The translations under genes were made by a program, and so were the position numbers. The notes beneath the pieces are model-generated. The model ran no database searches. It had not been told where the DNA came from and was given only the letters and a program-made list of their open reading frames with translations. Shown here piece by piece: positions 35,931 through 46,767 of a stretch of DNA of 64,000 nucleotides. This stretch comes from Pleurodeles waltl (taxonomy: Eukaryota > Chordata > Amphibia > Caudata > Salamandridae), in contig NC_090437.1 in assembly GCF_031143425.1 (NCBI RefSeq), positions 1,179,214,863 through 1,179,278,862 on the forward strand, read 5' to 3'. How positions within the stretch are numbered: the stretch's first letter is position 1; every line of letters starts with the position of its first letter.

Positions 35931-36284
35931 CCCCGGTATGGTGGCCATGGAGCACATAAGCAGCCCTAAACATGTTGGACCTCAGCCTCTGGGTAAACCA
36001 CAGCCTTATCTGAGACTAAAAGAGAAAGCAAAAAAATAGAAAGGCATTGCAAATTGTTTATTTTACAAAGTCTAAATTGGAATTAAAATGGGCATTGTCA
36101 GCTGATAAGAAACTGCTTGTTTTTGCCAAAGCTGAATGTTACTGTAACTGTAAACAAAGTTGAGGGCAGACCATTCATATATGCAAATTTTTTATTTGCC
36201 AGGTCACTTTCATCACCAAGTTGCAGGTCCACTGCTATTAGGCACTCGCAATATCCCACAGATCAGCTTGCTCCCTACTTTGAG
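35931..36284. other. Unassigned interval
   Basis: No coding region or repeat ends recognised. Confidence 0.25.
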
Positions 36285-36392
36285 GAAAAGATGTGGTGTG
36301 ACGGCCAGAGCTGCAGACCTTGGAACTTGGAACTGGGGAACCAGGTTTGAGTCTCCACTTTGACTCAACATCCTGTGATTCTGAGCAAAACA
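36285..36392 (+). repeat. tRNA-derived SINE remnant
   Basis: GATGTGGTGTGACGGCCAGAGC followed about 45 bases later by GGTTTGAGTCTCC resembles the A and B boxes of an RNA polymerase III promoter. TGTGATTCTGAGCAAAACAC after it is close to the conserved TGTGACCTTGGGCAAGTCAC of MIR/CORE-type SINEs. It is cut off at 36392. Confidence 0.5.
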
Positions 36393-37435
36393 CGTTGGCC
36401 CATATTTAAGAAAACTTAGCACCGCCTTTGCACCATTATTTCTGATGCAAAAGCAACGCTAACCTAGTGCCATATTTATATTTTGTTGCTTGACCCACCT
36501 AGCAACACCAGTTCCAGAGTTAGTATAATTTTTTTGGCAGTGCCACCCCACCTCGCATCGTTTCGGGACAATAATATGCAAGGTAGGCGTTCCCTTCCAA
36601 AAAAAGACACTGTGGTGGTCATTCTGACCCTGGCGGTCTTTGACCGCCAGGGCGGAGGACCGCGGGAGCACCGCCGACAGGCCGGCGGTGCTCCAATGGG
36701 GATTCCGACCGCGGCGGTAAAGCCGCGGTCGGACCGGCACCACTGGCGGGGTCCCGCCAGTGTACCGCGGCCCCATTGAATCCTCCGCGGCGGCGCAGCT
36801 TGCTGCACCGCCGCGGGGATTCCGACCCCCCCTACCGCCATCCAGATCCCGGCGGTCGGACCGCCGAGATCCGGATGGCGGTAGGGGGGGTCGCGGGGCC
36901 CCTGGGGGCCCCTGCAGTGCCCATGCCACTGGCATGGGCATTGCAGGGGCCCCCGTAAGAGGGCCCCTAAATGTATTTCACTGTCTGCTGCGCAGACAGT
37001 GAAATACGCGACGGGTGCAACTGCACCCGTCGCACAGCTTCCACTCCGCCGGCTCGATTCCGAGCCGGCTTCATCGTGGAAGCCTCTTTCCCGCTGGGCT
37101 GGCTGGCGGTCTGAAGGCGACCGCCCGCCAGCCCAGCGGGAAAGTCAGAATTACGGCCGCGGTCTTTCGACCGCGGAACGGTAACCTGACGGCGGGACTT
37201 TGGCGGTCGGCCTCCGCCGCCCGCCAAGGTCAGAATGAGGGCCTAGATCTCTAGCGCCATATTTACTCCCTGACACAAAGACAATGCACGATAATCACCC
37301 GGTTCAAAAAGATGATGTTAAGTCTGATTAGCGTCACAATTTAACACCTGGTCAGACCAGGCATTAAAATTAGGCCCACATGCTACTACATAAGGAAAAC
37401 ACACTGAAGGAGCATTGGCAATCGCCCCGGACAAC
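36393..37435. mobile_element. Probable left end of Harbinger H2 (or an adjoining MITE), invaded by GC-rich MITE C
   Basis: GGCCCATATTTAAGAAAACT starts a palindrome-rich end sequence (GCACCGCCTTTGCACC, GTGCCATATTTAT) like a Harbinger terminal region. It leads, past the GC-rich element at 36614-37243, to the H2 transposase frame. The matching right end was not fixed, so the outer limit is a guess. Confidence 0.35.
36614..37243. mobile_element. GC-rich hairpin-chain MITE, copy C (630 bp)
   Basis: It begins GGTGGTCATTCTGACC and ends GGTCAGAATGAGGGCC. The chain of hairpins is the same as in copy A but in opposite orientation: the 26-nt palindrome is at 37008-37033, CACTGTCTGC/GCAGACAGTG at 36975-37005, and the outer stem is GCTTCCAC (37037-37044) with GTGGAAGC (37076-37083). 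A long stem around GGGGCCCCTG...CAGGGGCCCC lies near 36900-36955. Flanking triplets (TGT and TAG) do not match, so one edge may have mutated. Confidence 0.75.
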
Positions 37436-38189
37436 ATGGATCTGTTATTGCTCAAGCTCGGCACATGCCATAGATGACAGCGATGACAACCTGCCCTACC
37501 AGCACCACCGCAGCAACCCCAAACACCACCACAGCAGCCACAAAGGCAGCATAGGAGGCGGGAGAGGATATTTGGACAGTGCACAACCATCCTTGTGCTG
37601 AGGGAACAAGATGTCATCAGACTCTATCATCTGAAGCAGGAGTCAATTGTACGCCTGCTGCACTACATTGCGCCAGATATCACTGCAAGAATCGAATCTC
37701 CAACAACTATGCTACCCATGACCAAACTCCGGTCTGTCGTCCAAATGTTGGCATCAGGATTGTTCCCGACAACTGGGACACAAGTGGGTGGGATCTCCCA
37801 GCCATCCTTCTCAGCCTTCCTTCCAAAGGTTCTGGCCGCAATCATGTACCTCACACCCCACTACACCCGGTTCCACAACAACCAGCAACTGCAGCAGGAG
37901 ACCAAGCAAGGTTTCTAACAATTTGTTGGGTTCCCGCATGTGCTGGGTGCAATGGACTGCACCCATGTCCAACTTGTGCCACCTGCTGCAATGGAACACC
38001 TCTAGAGGAACCACAAACACACCCATTCCATAAATATACAGGCCATTGTGGACCAATGTGGGCTCTTCACAAGCATCCTAGCCAAATATCCCGGCAGCGT
38101 CCATTATGCCTACATATTCTGGCATTGCACCATCAACGAGAGGTTCCGGGATGGACAATATGGCAATGGCTAATTCGTAGTTAAGCCAC

Positions 38190-40315
38190 TGTTATAAACG
38201 GGGTCTCTAGTTGGCAGAGATAGTCACCTTTGTCCAAATAGGGCACACAATCCGAGTCAGGGTAAGTCACACACTATCCAAATTATCCTGTGCCCACCCT
38301 CTTGTAGCTTGGCACTGAGCAGTCAGGCTTAACTTAGAAAGCAATTGGCAAAAGAATTTGTGCAATAAATCAAACAATAACACAGTGAAAACACCACAAA
38401 AATATACCACACAGGTTTAGAAAAATATAAGATATTTATCTAGTTAAATTAAGGTCAAACAATTAAGAATTAATAAGCACAAGTTGATATATCACTTTTG
38501 CAAGTTTAAAAAGAGTCTTAAATCTTAGAAATCAACAGTTGTCTCTTGGTTTCACAAAGTACTTGGTTCGTGTAAAAAATAACACGCTTGGAGACCGCAG
38601 AGGAGGAGATGCGTGGAAAAATAGGGCGTGCATTTTATTTTCCGGCGCGGCACAGACAATGTGTTGTTTCTTTCCAAGCTGCTAGGGGTTCTGCATCAAT
38701 TTCCGGCACCCAGGCTTGGTTCCTCACTGCAATGTGGGGATTTTTTTTATGCTCAGGGACGATGTTTGGAAACTTTGGGTGTGGGGGACGAAGTCACAGG
38801 CATTGTGTCGATCTGGTGAGGTGATGTGTTAAATTTTCTGTTGCACTGCAGGTGCTGCGTCTATTCTTCACTATGGAAGTCGGACTGCGTCGTTCCCGTT
38901 TGGCTGTGCGTCTATCCGGTAGGGCTTTGTGTCGAATTTCCGGTGGCAAGGCGCTGTGTCGAATCTTCACTCGGGAAGACAGGCTGCCTTGTTCCGGTTC
39001 GGCTGTGCAGTGATTTTCTCACCGCGAGGCAAGCCAAGAGGTGTGTAATATCCAGCAAGTTGCATGTCGATTTTCGGCACAGATGGAGTTCCTTGAAGAG
39101 ATGAAGTATTTTTGGCCCTGAGACTTCAGAAAACAGGAGGCTCAATCCAAGTCCTAGGAGAGCACTTCTCAGCAAAGTCAAAGGGCAGCAGGGCAACAGA
39201 AGGGAATCAGTCCTTCTCAGCAAAACAGTCCAGAGGAGTCCTTTGGGCAGGCAGGCAGTTCCTCTTGACAGGTTGCAGGTTCAGGTATATAAGTGTCTGA
39301 TTTGGTGGGGTTAGGGACCCAGTGTACGTACCCCAAAATGCCTTTGAAGTGGGGGAGACTTCAAAGAGTGGTTTTGAAGTGCACTAGGTCTCCTTTCAGT
39401 ACAGGTCTGTCTGCCATTGTGTGAGGGCAGGCCACTAGCCTTTGAAATATAAGTGTTAGGCCCTCCATCCTCATAGCCCAGGAAGACCCATTCAGTATGC
39501 AGATGAGTGCAGGTGTGGCTGAGTATCCTGTGTTTGTCTGAGTGAAATGCACAAGGAAGCTGTCAACCAGCCTAGTCTAGACGTTGATTGGAGACAGGCT
39601 GTAAGGCACAGATGGATTTTAAGTGCAGAGAAATGCTCACTTTCTGAAAGTGGCGTTTCTAAAATAGTAATATAAAATTCAACCTCACCAATAAGCAGGA
39701 GTTTCTATTACCTTTCTGGCCATACTAAATATGACATGTTTACCCCTTTCTGATTAGAATCTGCCACTCAAACAGTATATGAGTGTAGCCCTAATGCTGC
39801 CTATGAAAGGAGCATACCTCACAGTACTAGAAAAAGAATTTAGGAGTTTTCCACTACCACGACAAATAAAACACATATGTAGATGTCCTGCCTTTTACCT
39901 ACATATCACCCTCCCCTATGGGTTACTTAGGACCTTCCTTAGGGGTGACATATGTAGAAAAAGAGGAGTTTAAGGCTTGGCAAGTATTTTTAAATGCCAA
40001 GTCTAAGTGGCAGTGAAACTGCACACACAGGCCTTGCAATGGCAGGCCTGACACATGGTTAAGGGGCTACTTATGTGGGTGGCTGGCACTATCAGTGCTG
40101 CAGGCCCACTATTAGCTTTTCATTTATAGGCCCTAGGCACACGTAGTGCACTTTTCTAGGGACGTATAAGAAAATTAAGTATGCCAATTGAGTATGAGCC
40201 AATGTTACCATGTTTTTAGGAAGAGAGCAAATGGCCAGAAACAATGAGGTCAGAAAAAGAAGAAGAGGAAGGCAAAATGTTTTGGGGTGACCCCACAGAG
40301 AGGCCATTTCCAACA
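38190..40315 (+). repeat. Solo LTR, family L, copy 2 (2126 bp)
   Basis: It runs from TGTTATAAACGGGGTCTCTA to GAGGCCATTTCCAACA and is homologous along its length to copies 1 and 3. Flanking GCCAC and CCTAC match at three of five positions, so the target duplication is uncertain. It lies just inside the intron of the H2 transposase, nine bases after the exon end. Confidence 0.7.
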
Positions 40316-42131
40316 CCTACCATACCAATTATTACACAGACAACACACCAAACTTGTACGACAAACAATACATACACCACACTAAACAGACATGGACAGG
40401 GAAACACAAATGTACAGACAGCAACACATATGCCACATGCCCCACTACAGCGCATTCATTGCACATCACACACACACACCCATATGTACATTATACAGGC
40501 ACAACCTAACTGATACACCACGTGAAAGACAGGTTGAGCTATGTACCCTTTGCATACAGAAAATGGACACAAACCACTACAAGTTTCTGCAGGTTGACAT
40601 CTAAATACAGATGCCTCACACATAACACATAACAAGTTATAGCTCATTTATGTGAATGGCATTGGACATGTCAGCGTAAGAAGTCACTTATGGGCACAGC
40701 CCCACATTTGTCATGGTGTAGAAGTCTTAGGCGGCACCAATATCAAATGCCATCCAAGTGTTGCCATCATCAAATACATATCACCAAAACATAATAGACG
40801 TACCCATTGTGTTCACCTTCACCTGTCTGGTCCATTGTACCGCACACATGGGAAAACAACATCACCAGCCATGAAAGACCATGTGTAGGGAAGGACACCT
40901 CACAGCACACCTACAATCATACTTGATAATTCCACAACTCCCTAATATGATACCACAATACCAACAGGGGACTGTGGTACCTGGATTACTGACAATGTAC
41001 TGGGAGAGGCTAGAGATGCATGTGGATGAGGACTGGTCATACGATGCAGGGCATTGAAGAAAATAATTTCAATCACACAGGTGTCTGAACACTCACGCAT
41101 ACACCACAAAACATACCATACAACTGTGCCACACTGTGTCCATGATCCACAAGCATATACATTTGCCAGCCAGCTATTTGCAACAACAACACTTTGTGCA
41201 AGGGAGCTTTAACAAGGGAAAAGGAGTGGGATAAACATGCTACACACAGGGCATAACACACAAAATAGGTTCAAAGTCCCAGAACATCATTCTTCTGCAG
41301 GTCTAAAGTGAAGGGACTGAGGGCCACATGTCAGGAAAGTGGCGCAGCATCGACAGCAATGCCACTGTAATTGTGCTCCTTTGCAGCACCCTACTGCCAC
41401 CATGTAGGAGCTGTATACAATATATGGCGCACTATGGTGCAGAGTAGGTGCAATAGTGTCAAGATAATGGATGTCATTGATGGACTCTATAGGAGTACTG
41501 ACAAAATACCTGACCATTTCATGCACAGTACATAGGGCCCCATTCAAATAAATGGTGTCCCCCCTCCTTATGCCTGCTCTGTGCAGGTGTTCAAAGTATC
41601 GACAAGAAATCATGCCTAGGAACCTTGGAGAATCCTCTGCCCCAATTTTGGTAGACCTGCTATTGTGTGAATCTCCCCCTTGTACACATGATGCCTGGCA
41701 CAGGCATAATCATCCAAAAAGGATCACTAAGTGTCACATTGCATGCGTAGTGCCACATGAAAACATGGTGGCCTGAGTGTGGCCTTATAAGGCTACCATA
41801 GCGTCAATACAAATTACACTATTGTGGTACATGGAGGTGGTAGTTTCCACTAACATTAGGGCAGAGCCTCAAATATGGACAACACAACACATATTTTGCA
41901 TAGTCGAACTGTCAGTCCAGAAATAATTAGACAATCACCAGGTCACTGGGGCACAACCCATGATAGTAATGTCCACCACCACACACCAATACAACCATTT
42001 AACCAACCAGGAACACACACAATACCAGAGGCAAGTCTAAGTCACTACTCCACCTAAAACTTACATCTGCCATGGCACATAGGTACCCACAAATATGCAT
42101 GACTGACACATGTTCTCACATTCCTTCGCAG
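40316..42131 (+). other. Remainder of the H2 transposase intron
   Basis: No coding region; rich in CA/TG and ACATATG words. It ends with TTCCTTCGCAG at 42131, a good splice acceptor for the second transposase exon. 41280-41710 resembles the MITE-type sequences at 53430-53760 in part. Confidence 0.4.
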
Positions 42132-42233
42132 CCGACCAAGGTTACGGCATCAAGCAATGGGTGGTGACTGCTTTTGGCAACCTGACAACAGAGGAAGAGT
42201 GGGCCTACAATGAAGGCCACAAAAGGACACTAA

Positions 42234-42777
42234 GGGGGTAATTACAACCCTGGCGGTCAAAGACCGCCAGGGTTGTTGTGGCGATTGCACCGCCAACATG
42301 CTGGTGGTGCAATCCAAGGCATTATGACTGCGGCAGAAGCCCCGCGGTCACACCGCCGGGACCGGCAGTTTCCCACCACATTTGCCCCAGCGGTGAGAAT
42401 TCAGATTACGAGTCCCCGACCGCCAGCCTTTTCCTGACGGTTTGCGGTACGGGGAGTCGCGGTCCCCCTGGGGGCCCCTGCACTGCCCATGCCACTGGCA
42501 TGGGCAGTGCAGGGGCCCCGTGACAGGGCCCCATGCAGCTGTTCACTGTCTGCATAGCAGACAGTGAAAAGCGCGACGGGTGCAACTGCACCCGTCGCAT
42601 GGCCGCAACACCGCCGGCTGCATTTGGAGCCGGCTCCTGTGTTGTGGCCGAGATCCCCGCCGGCCCAGCATGGATCTCATAATGACCGCGCCCTGGAGTG
42701 TGGCTGCATTGGTGGCCACCCAGCGGGCTGATCTTGGCGGGCGGCTGAAGCCGCACACCAAGGTCATAATGAGGGCC
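42234..42777. mobile_element. GC-rich hairpin-chain MITE, copy F (544 bp), in H2 transposase exon
   Basis: It is flanked by TAA (42231-42233 and 42778-42780). If one TAA and the element are removed, the H2 exon reads on through the region of the third catalytic residue, which proves the boundaries. It begins GGGGGTAATTACAACC and ends GGTCATAATGAGGGCC. Hairpins: 26-nt palindrome at 42573-42598; CACTGTCTGC/GCAGACAGTG at 42542-42568; outer stem GGCCGCAACAC (42601-42611) with GTGTTGTGGCC (42639-42649). Confidence 0.88.
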
Positions 42778-43070
42778 TAAATGTGGTAGAGAGTACATGT
42801 GGGCCCTGAAGTCAGGGTTCAGGTGCCTGGCTCTGATATAAGGAAGCCTATTGTATGCACCACCGCTGGTATGAAAGATAAACCTTGTATGTGCAATCTT
42901 GCATAACATTTGTAATCAGACTAATGTCCCCTGGGATGAACTGGTAGATGTTCCCAATTAGGAGGAGGATGACAATTAGGCAGCACAGGTGGAAGGGGAG
43001 GAACAACAAAAGACTGCAGTAGGAGTTTGCAGAAGACAACAAATTATACAGAGGTTCTTCACCTACAAAC

Positions 43071-46000
43071 TATACAACAAACATCACCCTGTAAATATCA
43101 CTAGTAAACATTTTGCACCGGATTGTCCATGGAGTGCTCCTAATTTGCTTCCAATACCATTGGTAAGTTGCCTATAACTCAGAGAGAGGGAAAAAAACAC
43201 AACAGTTGCAGCGAATGTTGGAATTGTGATTTAAGAGGTCTAGCACCTCCATGACACACATCAGCATCACATTACTCACAATCATGGGGCTCTCTAAGGC
43301 CTAGATCCATGCACCAGAAATACCAAGTGGCATAATGTATGAGTTGAGCAAATTCTAGCCCCTTGCACCACATCATGCCTACACCAGGCAAGATGTATGC
43401 AAGGTGGGCGTACATATGGTAGGGTGTTTTTCTAAATGGTGTACTTGAAACTAAGGAACTATACTGTGTCACATCTCAGTCCGGTAGCTTTAACGCCAGA
43501 ATTGAGCAGGTGTGGCACCATTGGTATCAATGGACCATTATGAACTGGTGAACTGGTTAGGGTTAGGGCAAAGGTTTGGCCCTAACCCTGCACAGTATAT
43601 CTATGGCTTTACATGCTGTGAGCGCTATTGGCCCCAATCCTGCCTCATTGTGTGCTGTCTTTTAAATATAGCACACACATGTTGCCTGTGGCATGCGCTA
43701 AGGGCCACAAGACAAGTGTAGCAGCAATGGGGGCTGCTCCTCTCTCCACAAATATACCACATTACCAGGAATGATCAATAAAATGGGAGAATGCACCACC
43801 ACATGAATGTGTGGCTGGAATGCAGGCATAGTCTTTAGCACTTCCAATGTACATTGCTGGACACATGCCACTCAGTTGTGACATATGCCTGCAGCTAATC
43901 TGGAAATCTGAATACTGCTGTACCAGTGTATGGCCCAGGTAGGAAAGGGTTAGCAATAACCTACAGTGGTTGGTTTGTGTCTGCAAAGTAACCCAGTAAT
44001 GTCTGTATGACACTATCACACGTGACATATGAAAACATACCTCTCAATGACCCACACATGTCTGACCAAGAGAAAGTAACATACTGGGACCAAAACCCTA
44101 AAATGTCTAGGTCTCCCACGGCCAATCCTGTTTGGGTTGTGCATGTAAGTCTAGCAATGTACAAACATGTGACAGACCCATCCAAAATTGTATGGGTGAA
44201 GAAGGAGACAGAAATGTTGCATGTGGCATTTCACATAATCATAGCTGAGAGGACTCCACACACTAATAAGATACGCTCATAGGTTGTGAAATGCAGAAAT
44301 GAGTGCATTCCCATGTGCACCAAAGGATGTGGAAGAACAGCTGAGAAACTTCCTCAGACACTTGGAGATACAACATGGGGAAGACACACTGCCACTACAC
44401 AGGTGCTGTGACTGGTGTACTGTCATGTGTGTGTGGAAGTCATGTAATCTAGCAAAGTCTAGAAATGGGAGTGATACTATCACTTAGGCAGTAGAAGAAG
44501 ATGGGTGCATCTACAAAGTCTCACGTGGTATCCTGTCCATATATGAAGGGACAATGTTGCAGTAGAAGATCTGCACAAAGGGTAAGTAGCCTGAAGAATG
44601 CCAGAACTGTAGGACCAAATCTATTCCAAACAAGATATGCTGTCAATGTTGGAGAAGGAACACACATAGACCAATACTGACTGTACAACACAACAATGTT
44701 ACCATGTGATCACCAGACATATATTCACGGAGGACGTCTAGGTCAGTACATAACCCATTCATGTTGGCAACAACAACAACTATGTACTTGTCCATCGCAT
44801 ACCATTGTGACAGAAGGCAGTGGCAGATGACATTATCTGTCCCATGGGTTGGAAAACACAAGCAAGTTACACAAGATATAAATGCCCTAACCAAGCATCA
44901 TATGGAAAATCCAAACAATGTATAACCATTTGTGTCTAACCATGCCAAATGATGAGACATGTCCTACACGAACAAGCAGCCAGTCCCCTGTACATGATGG
45001 GGCAAGCATGACATCAAGTAACCCAAAGTAAACCAAACATGGTAGGCCATGGGATCACAATTGTGCAGGTGTCTGTCTGCAGGGCACTGCACATTGTGCT
45101 GCTGAAGAGCAATGATGATGAAGGTAGAACCCCACCATATGCCCTCTAACTCCCCTGCTGAGGCTACATTGACTCTTGACGCAGTCAGGGGCCTGCTGCT
45201 TGTGCACAGTGCATTGAGCTGAGTGGAGCACCACCAACATGCATCAATACATGCAATCATGGGTCTGTATGGGTGCACAAAGTGACACAGGAGCAATGAT
45301 GACCAAAGTGCCATTGTTGCCTGACTGCAACCCTGCAATACAATTGTATGCCAGTGTATGTAACAGTCTAAATAAACATGTTTTGGTCAATTGTACTGTA
45401 TGTACCAAGGGTGTGCCTTCCACACATATGTCTGAATTTGCTGCACAAATGTACCACTTCAATGGCTCAGGCTTGGTATCGTGCATTGGAGTATGTACAA
45501 AAGTCAACTTTCCACTAATGAAAATATATATGTATCACATGATCATACATAGACCTATATGACCTTTAGATATTTTCCCACATAGGGAAACATAGGTGGC
45601 ATATATATGAATGCAGAGCCATGAAACAATGGCCAACATATGTCCATGCTGGAAGATAGATGTGGAAGGTGTCATATCGCATTAACACATGGCTTTGGCA
45701 TTCATTACACATATCAGTACACCATCTCCTGCAAATATATGCCTGGGGATCTATACGTTACATGTGTAGCATAGCATCATGAATCCTGAAATGTACAACA
45801 CCCCACACTGTGGACACACATGCACTCACATTGCCATGGGTTATGTGAAATCAACCCAGCTATAGTCCACAGCATCCTATTTGTCCGACTTGTCAAGGGT
45901 ATCACATGCATGAACATCTATTGGACATAGCCCATCATATCTAAAGCGGTGTGGGCAAACGTAGATTTGGAAATCAGACATGACAATGTTGTAGACCCAC

Positions 46001-46767
46001 AAATATGTGTTACACATGTGGTAACATGTATGTTGAAAAAGTCTACCAACACATGCACATTTCAAATAGTAGCAGTCATCGCATGCATCACATACACGTG
46101 CAAACATATGGTAACACATTCTGATGTTACCGTTACATATATGAATTCACATGCACACACACACACGTAGTCATAACATACTGACTACATAGATGAATAG
46201 CCCCTATAACAAGGAATGAGAATCTCGGTGCACTGTCAGCCTTTCCAACAATATCCAAGCATTCCCATTACGAGTCAAAAATTCTGGCGCAAACGGCAAT
46301 TCTCCATACATCGCAAAACAAGAAAAGGACGCCTGGCCCCTGCGCGTCAATCACAAGCCTTCATGTATAAAAAACCATGCATGACCGTCATGCATTAAAA
46401 AAAAATGGCGCATATCAGAAAACGTGACGCACACTCCGAGGAAGTGATGAAACAGTACTTCCTTTTTGCAAACATGGTACAGTGATTTCACTTTTACTTT
46501 ACAGTCTTTTTGTCTGTGATTGTGAGAGGTTGGCTAGTGCTGTTTGAGGAGTAGTGTTTTTTCAGGGTTTTGTGCTGTGTCCTGTTGCTGTTCTGTCAAT
46601 TTTGTCATTTTTGTAAGTTTTGTGTAATATTATTGTCCTGTCATAGTATGTGTTTTGTCAGGTGTTTGTCTTGGGGCAGCGTAGTCTGTTGGTGTATTTG
46701 GGTTTAGGTGGGGTAGTGTTAAATTATTTTTTAGGGTAACATATTGGCAGTGGAGGGACAGTGCAAT
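43071..46767. other. Gene-poor interval, CA/TG-rich
   Basis: No recognisable coding region. Alternating purine-pyrimidine words (ACATATG, CACATGT) are conspicuous. 43290-43470 holds a palindromic MITE-like remnant (GGCCTAGATCCATGCACCAG...). From about 46240 the sequence changes character (ATGGCGCATATC, GTGACGCACAC), which may mark the left end of the unit carrying the next gene. Confidence 0.35.

Larger units (their letters stand above)
37436..43070 (+). pseudogene. PIF/Harbinger transposase (H2), two exons, broken
   Basis: Exon 1 (37436-38180) shows RRRERIFGQ, REQDVIRLYHLKQESIVRLL, MTKLRSVVQMLASG, GGISQPSFSAFL, then FPHVLGAMDCTHVQLVPPA (first catalytic aspartate) and YPGSVHYAYIF, where the second catalytic aspartate is tyrosine. 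Exon 2 (42132 onwards) reads DQGYGIKQWVVTAFGNLTTEEE and resumes after an inserted MITE with NVVES, the third acidic site. The protein would cut and paste Harbinger elements. An LTR (38190-40315) sits in the intron and a GC-rich MITE (42234-42777) in exon 2. The splice donor is TTAAGC instead of GTAAGC, and stops occur at 37916, 38021 and elsewhere. The phase-1 intron is at the same point as in H1. Confidence 0.78.

Noticed and set aside
36459..37254. Frames up to 160 residues on both strands
   Set aside because: Same cause: hairpin arms of GC-rich MITE copy C. No domain and no conservation of the protein between copies.
37579..38184. A 201-codon frame
   Set aside because: Out of frame with the recognisable Harbinger transposase in the same region; Cys/His/Pro-rich without a motif.
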